A stretch of 10,173 bases of DNA from Rhodospirillales bacterium. GTDB lineage: Bacteria; Pseudomonadota; Alphaproteobacteria; Acetobacterales; Acetobacteraceae. Below the pieces are notes generated by a model, which saw only the letters and a program-made list of their open reading frames with translations, had not been told where the DNA came from and ran no database searches. Of the stretch, positions 1 through 6,820 are shown piece by piece (within the stretch, counting starts at the first letter, position 1; every line of letters starts with the position of its first letter). The DNA is taken from assembly GCA_028866445.1 (NCBI GenBank), contig JAGWIE010000030.1:1-10173 (forward strand). Reading direction: 5' to 3'. The position numbers and the translations under genes are program-made.

Positions 1-1458
1 ATGACCGGCTTGCAGTTCAGCCACGGAAGCGGGGTTGTGCACCGGGATATCAAACCCGCCAACATCATGCTGACCAAGGCGGGCGAGGTGAAGATCGCGG
101 ATTTCGGCATCGCGCGGATCGAAAGCAGCTCGATGACCCAGGCGGGCACGATGCTGGGCACGCCTTCCTACATGTCGCCTGAGCAGTTCATGGGCCAGAC
201 CGTGGATGCGCGCACGGATATCTATTCCTCCGGTGTCATGCTGTACCAGCTTCTCACCGGCGAAAAACCGTTCGATGGCGGGCTGACGGCCATCATGCAC
301 AAGGTGCTGCATACTGAGCCGCCAGCACCCTCCGCACTTTCCGTCTCCGTAACGCCTGCCCTGGATGCGGTAGTGAAAAAGGCGATGGCAAAACGGCCGG
401 AAGACCGTTTTGATTCCGCTACGGATTTTGCCCAGGCGCTGCGCGAGGCGCAGGACGCGAAACCAGCTGCTGCCGAAAGCTTCAGCCTGGGACTAGATGA
501 TTTCAGTGATGGCGAGGCGACGATGGTTGCACCCCGCCGCCCGGCGCAAGCAGCCGCCACGCCCTTACCGGCATCACCCGCTGCCGGGAAAAAAGGGCCG
601 GGCGCGATGCTACTCGGCGGGGGCGCCATTGCATTACTCGCCATTCTGGGTGGCGGTGGCTATGTGCTGTTCGGCGGCCACAAACAGGCCGCGCCTCAAA
701 CAGTGGCACAGACTGAGCCAACCCAGCCAGCACCTACCCAACAGCAACCCGCAGCGCCAACGTCAGCGCCGATGAGTGCCGCCCAGCGCCAGCCCACCCT
801 GACCGCCACGCTCGGTGCGCTGCCTTGCACATTATTGAACGCCACTTCTCAAAGCGTTCTCACCGGCCTCGCCGGGGCAGGCGCGCCACAGGCAGCGCTA
901 ACCTCGGCACTCCAATCTTTGCCCAGTAGGCAGAGTGTGACCAATCAGATCCAGACCATCGATGGACCCTATTGCGCAGTGCTGGATGCCGTGCGCCCTT
1001 ACCATCCGCTTTTCGCGGCAGCGGGCAACACGCTTAGCCTGGCGCTGGCTGGCGGCAAAACAACACTGCGCGACGGCGATCTCATCACCATTGACCAAAC
1101 CATGCCGAATTTCAGCGGCTATCTGGAGACGGATTATTTCTCTTCCGATGGCACGGTGGTGCATCTCTATCCCACCGCCACGGATGCGGCACGGCAATTC
1201 CCCGCTGGTGCGGCAAAGGTTTTAGGCGATCCCGCCCATGGGGGCGCCAGTTGGCAGGTGAGCGCGCCTTACGGCACGGATATGATCATCAGCATCGCTT
1301 CTTCCACACCGCTTTTCAACAAGCTTCGCGCGCAGGGCGAAAATGCGACTGATTATCTGCCCGCTTTGCGAATGGCATTGCAAAACGCCGCCTCCAACGG
1401 CGCGCAAATTTCAGTCGCGGCGATACCGGTGGTAACGCTGCCGAAAAGCGGCGGTTAA
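1..1458 (+). CDS. T6SS-type transmembrane Ser/Thr protein kinase, PpkA-like (5' part missing)
   Basis: Eukaryotic-type (Hanks) Ser/Thr kinase that likely phosphorylates T6SS regulators from the inner membrane. The reading frame is already open at base 1 and the catalytic loop HRDIKPAN lies at residues 14-21 of the visible part (catalytic Asp16), so the N-lobe (glycine loop, VAIK lysine) lies outside the window and the ATG at base 1 is an internal Met. Also visible are DFG at 34-36, a Ser/Thr-rich activation loop (41-57) and the SPE version of APE at 59-61. After the kinase domain come a linker with EATMV at 172-176, one membrane helix at about 201-225, a Gln/Pro/Ala/Thr-rich stretch, and a periplasmic part with a Cys pair (C276, C325) in a possible BON-like fold. 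A DUF4384-like domain (about 342-480, with GYLETDYFSSDGTVVHLYP) follows. DUF4384 domains occur in other T6SS-linked kinases. It is divergent from the tss operon. The kinase call is firm; the link to this T6SS is inferred from the neighbourhood. Confidence 0.93.
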   Translation: MTGLQFSHGSGVVHRDIKPANIMLTKAGEVKIADFGIARIESSSMTQAGTMLGTPSYMSPEQFMGQTVDARTDIYSSGVMLYQLLTGEKPFDGGLTAIMHKVLHTEPPAPSALSVSVTPALDAVVKKAMAKRPEDRFDSATDFAQALREAQDAKPAAAESFSLGLDDFSDGEATMVAPRRPAQAAATPLPASPAAGKKGPGAMLLGGGAIALLAILGGGGYVLFGGHKQAAPQTVAQTEPTQPAPTQQQPAAPTSAPMSAAQRQPTLTATLGALPCTLLNATSQSVLTGLAGAGAPQAALTSALQSLPSRQSVTNQIQTIDGPYCAVLDAVRPYHPLFAAAGNTLSLALAGGKTTLRDGDLITIDQTMPNFSGYLETDYFSSDGTVVHLYPTATDAARQFPAGAAKVLGDPAHGGASWQVSAPYGTDMIISIASSTPLFNKLRAQGENATDYLPALRMALQNAASNGAQISVAAIPVVTLPKSGG

Positions 1459-1542
1459 GACGCATTCTCAATTAAATATTTGATTTTAACCGCGCGCACG
1501 CTGTAAGACTTTAAAATTGGCGCGATATGAGACGCATTCTCA
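1456..1542. promoter_or_regulatory. Two copies of a 15-base operator-like motif (1456-1470 and 1528-1542)
   Basis: The copies TAAGACGCATTCTCA (1456-1470, overlapping the kinase stop codon) and TGAGACGCATTCTCA (1528-1542) match at 14 of 15 bases, 72 bases apart. The second is a perfect inverted repeat, TGAGA-N5-TCTCA; the first has one arm mismatch. Read on the other strand the half-site is TGAGAAT, which resembles half-sites of Fur-family operators (TGATAAT-N-ATTATCA), but the second half does not fit that consensus. Placed upstream of the cupredoxin gene, the pair looks like binding sites for a dimeric regulator. The regulator's identity is unknown; the Fur-family idea is only a suggestion. 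Confidence 0.45.
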
Positions 1543-1546
1543 CTAG

Positions 1547-1591
1547 GTAACGATTTGTTACTGTTAAACGCCTTTTGTAACGCCAAACGCC
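1547..1591. promoter_or_regulatory. Short inverted repeat GTAAC-N5-GTTAC and AACGCC repeats
   Basis: A perfect 5-base inverted repeat, GTAAC/GTTAC with a 5-base spacer, lies at 1547-1561. A third GTAAC follows at 1577-1581. The hexamer AACGCC occurs three times (1567-1572, 1579-1584, 1586-1591). The region is AT-richer than the genes around it and lies about 100-135 bases before the cupredoxin start, so it probably holds that gene's promoter. The best sigma70-like pair I can see, TTGTAA (1575-1580) and TACTCT (1598-1603) 17 bases apart, is weak and I do not claim it as the promoter. Confidence 0.25.
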
Positions 1592-1611
1592 AGGGTGTAC
1601 TCTTTTATCTC

Positions 1612-1681
1612 GGGAGGAGACTGTTAAGGTCTGTGGTGTCTTCGTAGTCAAAGACATCAATATTAAAAGAAAGCTGATCAC
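1612..1681 (+). promoter_or_regulatory. Structured 5' leader of the cupredoxin gene
   Basis: A strong Shine-Dalgarno-like string, GGGAGGAG (1612-1619), lies more than 60 bases upstream of the only plausible start codon and has no ATG, GTG or TTG frame of useful length just after it. An inverted repeat, TGTCTT (1637-1642) and AAGACA (1651-1656), could form a 6-bp hairpin with an 8-base loop. A smaller one, AGAC (1618-1621) with GTCT (1629-1632), would pair part of the purine string. The purine run AGAAAG (1668-1673), eight bases before the ATG, is the likely but weak ribosome site. Whether the leader regulates translation is unknown. Confidence 0.25.
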
Positions 1682-2191
1682 ATGAAAGCACTCTTTACCG
1701 CTTGCGCGATGCTTGGCCTTGGCATTGCTGCGGCACAGCCGGCCTTCGCAGATAACACGCCCGGCACCGCTTCCGCCGTGCAATCCGCCTTTGCTGGCGT
1801 TTCCCAGCAACATTACACGGTCTATGTGCTGCCGGGCCCGATGGGTTTTGTTGGGCCGGATAAGCAGACCCACGATTCAATCGCTCCTTCAACGTTCGTG
1901 CTTAAAGTTGGAACGCCGGTTACCTTCACCGTGGTGAATTTTGATGACGGCAGCCACACGATTACCGCACCTGGCCTCGGCGTGAACATCGTGATCAAGC
2001 CTGGCACGGATGAAGCCGATGGCAGCATCAAACCCGCCGTGACCACCTATACCTTCACTCCGACCAAGAAGGGCCTGTTCCACTGGAACTGCATGATGAC
2101 CTGCGATGGCCCGAGCCATTGGGCGATGTCCGCGGGTTTCGACGGCCCCGGCCGTGATGGGTACATGGGCGGCACGTTCAACGTACTCTAA
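1682..2191 (+). CDS. Secreted cupredoxin with CuA-like copper ligands
   Basis: Periplasmic blue-copper-fold (cupredoxin) protein of 169 residues, probably binding copper and moving electrons; no redox partner is encoded nearby. A Sec signal peptide covers residues 1-23 (hydrophobic core, then PAFA before D24). The rest is the cupredoxin domain: beta-strand TFVLKVGTPVTFTVVN (71-86), GSHTITAP with ligand His92, and the C-terminal ligand loop with C137, C141, H146 and M149. The pattern is C-x3-C-x4-H-x2-M plus the upstream His, close to the dinuclear CuA site of cytochrome oxidase subunit II and N2O reductase (C-x3-C-x3-H-x2-M) but one residue longer. There is no membrane anchor and no subunit II-type N-terminal hairpin. 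An in-frame TAA at 1664-1666 rules out a longer start. It is followed by an intrinsic terminator. Fold and export are well supported; the metal-site type is inferred. Confidence 0.85.
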   Translation: MKALFTACAMLGLGIAAAQPAFADNTPGTASAVQSAFAGVSQQHYTVYVLPGPMGFVGPDKQTHDSIAPSTFVLKVGTPVTFTVVNFDDGSHTITAPGLGVNIVIKPGTDEADGSIKPAVTTYTFTPTKKGLFHWNCMMTCDGPSHWAMSAGFDGPGRDGYMGGTFNVL

Positions 2192-2214
2192 GCTGTAACG
2201 GCTTGGTACAAACG

Positions 2215-2245
2215 AAAACCCCGCCGGTTGTGGCGGGGTTTTTTT
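2215..2245 (+). terminator. Intrinsic terminator at the end of the cupredoxin unit, shared by convergent genes
   Basis: A GC stem, CCCCGCC (2219-2225) with GGCGGGG (2232-2238) and a 6-base loop, is followed by seven T (2239-2245) and preceded by AAAA (2215-2218), which can extend the stem and give a short T run on the other strand. It lies 23 bases past the cupredoxin stop. The stop codon of the converging HExxH gene (2244-2246) falls inside its T tract, so it probably also stops the long minus-strand operon, less efficiently. Confidence 0.93.
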
Positions 2246-3281
2246 ATGCGCTGGCAAGCCCGCCCGTTCGATAACATAGGCAAAGCCGCTTGCCCGTTAT
2301 GAGCATCGCCTGTTTCTGCGGGCAGGCAGGCATGGCAACAGGCACCGTCGGCAAAGGCGAACTCGCCAGCGGCGTCAGCCAGAAATTCGGCATGTTGGCG
2401 ATGAAGCCCTCGCGAAGTTGGCTGATTTCCGCGTCGGTTTTGCCAATGGCTCCGGCGTTGAAAAAGCGTGGGTCGCGGGTGAAAATAAGATAGGCTTGCG
2501 TCTCATTCAACATCAGCTCCGTCAGGCTGGTGTCGTAACCTTGGCGACCAAGAAACCCGGTGAACGCCGCTCGGTCATCCGGCGTCAGGCTGGCCCAGAA
2601 CTGCTCCACGTAATGGCGGTACTTTGGAACAGTGTAGAACGCCCCATGAGAAATTTCATGCCGCAGAATCACCGCGCGCATTTCAGGCGGAACATCGCCT
2701 CCCGCTGCTGGCAGCGTGATGATGGCGCCATTCGCCCCTGGGACAAGCCAGCCGAGCTGACGCAGAAGCCGCTTCAACCATAATTCCTGAGGATTAAGCT
2801 TTATACTTTCAGATTGTGCCAAAGCAAAAAAACGCGCGAGGTCAGCCGCCTGATAGTCATGACCGTAATAATAACTCGCCACCGTATCGCCGCTCGCGGC
2901 GATGGCGGCGTTCAACGCCGCATCATCCAGCACGCGATTGTGCGGCACGCTGGCTTTTTCAACAAAGGCCGCCACACGGTCTAGCGCCAAGCCTTGCGCC
3001 TCAAGAGACGGAAAATCAATAACGACGACACTTTTATCCGGCGCCAGATAGGTCACGATGTTTGTGCAAGGCTGGGTCTGGTCGATCTCGGTTTCAGTGG
3101 CGGTGCCGATGGGCATGGGCTTTGCCCGGCCTTCCCACCAGAAAGCGCCGAACCCCGCCGCCAGCAGTAGTGTGGCGGCACCCCCCAGCCCGGCATGAAG
3201 AACAGAGCGCCGGCCTACAGGTTTCGCGGAAATGCGCCGGATAACGATGGTATCATCCTCATTACCCCGGCGCGCCCCCAT
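2244..3281 (-). CDS. Membrane-anchored HExxH zinc metallopeptidase-like protein
   Basis: I do not recognise a named family. The 345-residue protein has a short N-terminal tail with EDDTIVIRR (8-16), then GRRSVLHAG (23-31), resembling a twin-arginine (Tat) signal, and a hydrophobic segment (about 30-48), so the body should be periplasmic and anchored unless cleaved. The key motif is HEISH at 208-212 (HExxH: two zinc-binding His and the catalytic Glu). Downstream LNETQAY has Glu260, 48 residues after the second His, a fair candidate third ligand as in gluzincins. Cysteines at 72, 320, 334 and 336 may form disulfides. It is last in the tss operon: the OmpA gene ends 9 bases before its ATG, with no clear Shine-Dalgarno, suggesting translational coupling. 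A peptidoglycan-opening or processing role for the secretion apparatus is possible (compare TagX of Acinetobacter, an unrelated zinc hydrolase) but is inference. Confidence 0.72.
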   Translation of the reverse strand: MGARRGNEDDTIVIRRISAKPVGRRSVLHAGLGGAATLLLAAGFGAFWWEGRAKPMPIGTATETEIDQTQPCTNIVTYLAPDKSVVVIDFPSLEAQGLALDRVAAFVEKASVPHNRVLDDAALNAAIAASGDTVASYYYGHDYQAADLARFFALAQSESIKLNPQELWLKRLLRQLGWLVPGANGAIITLPAAGGDVPPEMRAVILRHEISHGAFYTVPKYRHYVEQFWASLTPDDRAAFTGFLGRQGYDTSLTELMLNETQAYLIFTRDPRFFNAGAIGKTDAEISQLREGFIANMPNFWLTPLASSPLPTVPVAMPACPQKQAMLITGKRLCLCYRTGGLASA

Positions 3282-3290
3282 GGCTGGCGG

Positions 3291-3893
3291 TTATTGGCCG
3301 ATATTGATAATTTCGACGCGCCGGTTCTGGCGGTTCGGCGTGTTGGGCGGGGTTTGCACGGCAAGGTCTGCTTCGCCCACGCCGCTGGCTTGCAGGCGTG
3401 TGCCCGCCACACCGAATTTCGATTGCAGATAGGATTTCACCGCGTCCGCGCGCTGCTCAGAGAGCGCCTGGTTCGCATCCGCCATGCCGGTGGTGTCCGT
3501 ATGGCCGACAATCTTGAAGTTGAAGGCGGCAAGCTGCTGGCTGGTGAGCGCCTGGCCAAGCTGGTCCAGCGTCGCCTTGGCCTGCGGCGTGAGGTCAGCC
3601 GAGCCTGAAGCAAAATCCACAATCAGATTGGCGGAGGGTGCGGTGGGCATCGCCTGGGGTGCGGCGGGCGCGCTCATGGCCGACATGGCCGGCATGGCGG
3701 CGGGGCTGGCCGGCATGGCGGGTGCGGGTGCCTCACCTGGAGAAATCGGCTTAATGCCGCGTGTGGTGGCGCTGAGCGTGCCGCTGGGCTTGAGCTGGTT
3801 GATGAGCTGCTGGGCGTTCGGGTTACTCTGCGCCAGAGCCGGGCCGGCAAAAGCAGCGGCAAGCAGAGCGGCTGAGAGATAGGATTTGCGCAT
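3291..3893 (-). CDS. Periplasmic OmpA-domain (peptidoglycan-binding) protein
   Basis: This 200-residue exported protein likely anchors to peptidoglycan. It has a signal peptide (1-21, ending ALA before Q22), a Met/Ala/Pro-rich linker (about 53-85) and a C-terminal OmpA-like domain (about 88-200). In that domain GHTDTTG has Asp133 and NQALSEQRADAV has Arg148, spaced 15 apart like the peptidoglycan-contacting D271 and R286 of OmpA; NRRVEI (190-195) is the usual C-terminal signature. There is no beta-barrel. The frame is open further upstream to 4160, but the start at 3893 is preferred: it has AGGAGG nine bases upstream, begins the signal peptide and avoids running about 200 bases into tssG. It lies 71 bases after tssG with no terminator between, so it is probably co-transcribed. 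It could supply the peptidoglycan anchor that other T6SSs have in TagL or an OmpA-fused TssL; that role is inferred. Confidence 0.9.
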   Translation of the reverse strand: MRKSYLSAALLAAAFAGPALAQSNPNAQQLINQLKPSGTLSATTRGIKPISPGEAPAPAMPASPAAMPAMSAMSAPAAPQAMPTAPSANLIVDFASGSADLTPQAKATLDQLGQALTSQQLAAFNFKIVGHTDTTGMADANQALSEQRADAVKSYLQSKFGVAGTRLQASGVGEADLAVQTPPNTPNRQNRRVEIINIGQ

Positions 3894-3902
3894 GGTATAG
3901 AA

Positions 3903-3908
3903 CCTCCT
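3903..3908 (-). promoter_or_regulatory. Ribosome binding site AGGAGG of the OmpA-domain gene
   Basis: A perfect AGGAGG on the minus strand, nine bases before the ATG at 3893. It decides the start of the OmpA-domain protein against the longer open frame reaching 4160. Confidence 0.85.
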
Positions 3909-3964
3909 CGATTGCCCGGGATTGTAGCCGCGAACAGGCCGTTTGGCGAGGGCAACGATAATGC

Positions 3965-4996
3965 TCAAGCTGAAAGTCTTTCCACAGTCTCGGCGGTGAA
4001 CATCGCCTCGTCCACCAGCACGCGGCCCTTGAGGTTGGCTGTGGAAGAGGGCATCCAGCTCGTCCAGCCCAAACGCGGCGCGCCAGCACCGCCGCCCAGG
4101 CTTAAGCCCGGAATTTCCTGCGCGGCGAGAACGAGGTTGATGGCGAAATCCGCCTCCCACCCCACATAGGCGCGGATGAGCGAGACCAAAGCGGGCAAAA
4201 GCGGCTTGTCCGGCAGCAAGGCCTCAAACTCAGGCCGTGAAAGCGGGCCGATGCGCACGATGAAGCGCGCCTGCTGGTCCCATGCGCGGGTGCCGATGGC
4301 GGCATCCACCCCCAAGGCGCAAAACGCACCGGCCACGCGGCCACGCGGCAGGCGGCTTTGCTGGTCTGGCGCGATGGGCAGCCACGCGCCCGCGAATTCC
4401 TGAATTTGCACAGGGCGGCCGAGATAATCCGCCACCATGCTGGCGAGGCGGCTGGAAGCACGCGGATGGCCAGCGAAAAACCCGGCGTAATGGCGCAGCG
4501 CATCGCCCCCAACAGCGAGGCGGCTTTCAAGATGCGCCGTGCCAAACCCGGTGAGGGCAAGAATACCAGCGCCAATCGGCTCTTCCACCCCCGCCTGCGC
4601 CGCTTGCTCGGCGGAACGGGGTAAGCGGTATTTCGCCCCGGCCAGCGCAAAGGCGGCGACGAGCCGCTGCGCCAGAAGATCGAAAAAATCCAGCACCGCG
4701 CGGGATTTTTGCCGGTGGGCCTGGGCCAGAAGCTCCGTGTACCAGCGCGGCATTTCCGCGGATGGGCCGATAAGGCCGATGAGCGTTGTTACCAGCCTGG
4801 CGCGCTTGCCAGCCAACGGAGCCTGGGCCTCCAGCACCTCAGCGGCGGGTTGGGCGAGGCTCGGCGGGGCGGCGAAGCTTATCGCGTCATCCTTGCGGCG
4901 CCCTTTGGTGGCCAGGCGCAAGAGCCGCGCCGCCGCATCAAACCGGAACAAATGCGGTGAGGCCGAGAGCCGTTCGAGGGGGGATTTAAGCGCCAT
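3965..4996 (-). CDS. tssG: T6SS baseplate subunit TssG
   Basis: TssG (VasB/ImpH) is a cytosolic wedge component of the T6SS baseplate, binding TssF, TssE and TssK beneath the sheath. The 343-residue product has the usual family length and signatures: LFRFDAAARLL near the N-terminus (16-26), GLIGPSAEMPRWYTELL (about 74-90), a central ADYLGRPVQIQEFAGAWLP block (about 189-207) and RLGWTSWM close to the C-terminus (about 308-315). The start is an ATG three bases after the tssF stop, so translation is probably coupled; I see no strong ribosome site. The coding frame is intact with no missing block. It is the last core tss gene of this operon before the envelope genes. Confidence 0.95.
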   Translation of the reverse strand: MALKSPLERLSASPHLFRFDAAARLLRLATKGRRKDDAISFAAPPSLAQPAAEVLEAQAPLAGKRARLVTTLIGLIGPSAEMPRWYTELLAQAHRQKSRAVLDFFDLLAQRLVAAFALAGAKYRLPRSAEQAAQAGVEEPIGAGILALTGFGTAHLESRLAVGGDALRHYAGFFAGHPRASSRLASMVADYLGRPVQIQEFAGAWLPIAPDQQSRLPRGRVAGAFCALGVDAAIGTRAWDQQARFIVRIGPLSRPEFEALLPDKPLLPALVSLIRAYVGWEADFAINLVLAAQEIPGLSLGGGAGAPRLGWTSWMPSSTANLKGRVLVDEAMFTAETVERLSA

Positions 4997-4999
4997 GAG

Positions 5000-6820
5000 C
5001 TATAACAGCACCCTGGCTCCAGCGCGGGGGGGGAACTGCCGCTCGGCCTCCGGCTTGCCACGCAGCCGCACGGAGGTGCGGACGAACGAATTGATGCTGG
5101 CATGAAGGGCGAGAAACCGCGCCAACACTGTGGCCAGCAGATAAAGCCCCGCACCCTGGAAGGCGCGCTGGTCGAATTCCAGCTCCACATCCAGCCCACG
5201 GCAAAAGGCACCGAGCCGCGCCCCTGGCACGCGGGCTGTGCCAGGCCGGGCGGTAACCGAAAGCAGGGCCTCCACCGCCGCGCGAGTTTCGGCCGTGTCC
5301 CGCAAATCGTAAAGCCGCAGAATTTCCTTCAGCGCCGCCGCACCTTCTGCCCCGCCGGTAACGGAGAGATGGCCAAGGGAGAGATGCGAAATGAGCCGCC
5401 AGGCACCGCGCGCCCGGCGCTCAGGCCGCAGCGTGGGGGTGGGCGGAGAAACACAAACCATGGAGGCAATGCCCGTATGGGGTTGCAACGCCTTCAAGCC
5501 CGGGCGGCTGCCGCCGAAGGGAAGGTCCGACGGCAAATCGCGGTTCAGGCAGAGCGCCTCAACGGAGAGCACGCTGTCCAGCTTGGCCTCGGGGTCGAAC
5601 CCGGTGTCGAACAGGGAAACAAAGCAATCCGTGCCGCCGAGGCTGGCCGGGCCATCCCGCCTCATGACAAGATAGGAGCCACCTTCGTTGCCTGCCTGGG
5701 CATCTGTGCGGGCCAGGCGGTAAAACGGGTGGAAGGCGCGGGTTGTGCTGTCCTGCCGCACCTCCGTGGCGCTGGAAATATTCCAGATTTCCATCACGCT
5801 GGAACGCCTGGCATCCGGCAGCACGCGGTATTCGTTGGTGGTGTGGTCCAGCGCCACCGGCTCGCAACGCTGGGCAAACAGATTAACCATCGGCGTGCAG
5901 CCGAGCGCGAACATATCCGCATCTACCGTACGCTCAAGTTCGGCGGAGGTATGGTTGAGGTAGAGAAAAATCTCCAACCGGTTGCTCTCCTGCACCATGG
6001 TTTTGGCGGCCAACCCGGCGATATCCAGAAACATGAATTTTTGCGGAAAGGCGAAATATTCACTTAGCAGGCGGAAGCCTTCAAAGCTGCGCGCGGGCCA
6101 GGGCAGCAACGCCTCCTCTGGCGCAAAACCCACCTCTTCAACCGCGCTGCCCGGCAGCAGCACCGGAGCGATGTCGTTCGGCGTATTGGCGAGCGCCACG
6201 CCCAGCGTGTGGGCGGCCATAAGCTCATAAAGCCGCAAGGCTGCCGCGCCGCCGCGCAGGAACAGGCGAAGCTTGTCCAGCCCAAGCTGGCTGAACTTTA
6301 TCTCCGGGTTAAGCGTGGTGAGCACAAGGCGCAGCACCGCCACCGCGCCATTGGCCAGCGGATTGGCGGGTGCCGTGAAAGGCAGGCCGGTAAGGCGGGC
6401 GGATTCCAGCTTCACCGGCCATAAGGTGAGGTGGCTGGTGGTGCGGTAGCGGCAGCTCTGCCCGCGCACGGCTTCGGTTTCCACCTCGAATCCCGGCGGA
6501 ATATCCACCTGTGCCGCGAGGTCTGGTTTGGCGCTGAACTGGGTGATGGCGCAGGAGGGAAACGGTGCCAGATAATGCGGGTAGAGAATATCCAGCAATG
6601 TGTCGGTAAGTTCTGGAAATTCATCATCCAGCCGTGCCTGGGCGCGGGCGGAAAGAAACGCCACACCATCCAGCAGCCGCGCCACATGCGGGTCGTCCAC
6701 CGTATCCGGGCTGAGGCGCAACCGCCCCGCGATTTTCGGGTGCGCTTGGGCAAATTCCGCCGCCAGATGGCGGATGGCGGTAAGCTCCTGGTTGAAATAG
6801 GGCAGCAGGGAATCAGCCAA
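5000..6820 (-). CDS. tssF: T6SS baseplate subunit TssF (TTG start)
   Basis: TssF (VasA/ImpG) forms the T6SS baseplate wedge with TssG, TssE and TssK. The 606-residue product is full length for the family. Signatures include LLPYFNQELTAIRHLAAEFA (5-24), DPHVARLLDGVAFLSARAQ (43-61), DEFPELTDTLLDILYPHYL (66-84), LLSEYFAFPQKFMFLDI (251-267) and LGCTPMVNLF (306-315). The start codon is TTG at 6818-6820, eight bases inside tssE; GGAGG at 6826-6830, five bases upstream, and the match to the family N-terminus MADSLLPYF support it. The last codons contain an eight-base C run on the coding strand (5026-5033), where slippage would change the tail. It ends with TAG three bases before tssG. Confidence 0.96.
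   Translation of the reverse strand: MADSLLPYFNQELTAIRHLAAEFAQAHPKIAGRLRLSPDTVDDPHVARLLDGVAFLSARAQARLDDEFPELTDTLLDILYPHYLAPFPSCAITQFSAKPDLAAQVDIPPGFEVETEAVRGQSCRYRTTSHLTLWPVKLESARLTGLPFTAPANPLANGAVAVLRLVLTTLNPEIKFSQLGLDKLRLFLRGGAAALRLYELMAAHTLGVALANTPNDIAPVLLPGSAVEEVGFAPEEALLPWPARSFEGFRLLSEYFAFPQKFMFLDIAGLAAKTMVQESNRLEIFLYLNHTSAELERTVDADMFALGCTPMVNLFAQRCEPVALDHTTNEYRVLPDARRSSVMEIWNISSATEVRQDSTTRAFHPFYRLARTDAQAGNEGGSYLVMRRDGPASLGGTDCFVSLFDTGFDPEAKLDSVLSVEALCLNRDLPSDLPFGGSRPGLKALQPHTGIASMVCVSPPTPTLRPERRARGAWRLISHLSLGHLSVTGGAEGAAALKEILRLYDLRDTAETRAAVEALLSVTARPGTARVPGARLGAFCRGLDVELEFDQRAFQGAGLYLLATVLARFLALHASINSFVRTSVRLRGKPEAERQFPPRAGARVLL
5026..5033. repeat. Homopolymer of eight G (C8 on the coding strand of tssF)
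   Basis: Eight consecutive G on the plus strand lie about 24 bases before the tssF stop, coding for part of FPPR. A one-base change would replace the last few residues of TssF and extend the frame into tssG (stops at 4986 or 4879 in the two other frames). It may be only chance in GC-rich DNA. Confidence 0.6.

Noticed and set aside
1..3. ATG at base 1 as the true start of the kinase
   Set aside because: The catalytic loop begins at residue 14 of this frame; a functional kinase needs the N-lobe before it, so the gene begins outside the window.
1511..1873. Minus-strand frame of 120 residues across the intergenic region and the cupredoxin start
   Set aside because: No recognisable domain and it overlaps the signal-peptide coding part of a well-supported gene; more likely a chance open frame.
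3894..4160. Upstream extension of the OmpA-domain frame to a start at 4160 (289 residues)
   Set aside because: It would overlap tssG by about 200 bases, lacks a signal peptide at its start, and the internal ATG at 3893 has a perfect ribosome site and begins a clear signal peptide.
4539..6067. Long plus-strand open frames opposite tssF and tssG (188 and 321 residues)
   Set aside because: Antisense shadows of GC-rich genes; compositionally odd products with no recognisable domain, while the minus-strand frames match full-length T6SS families.
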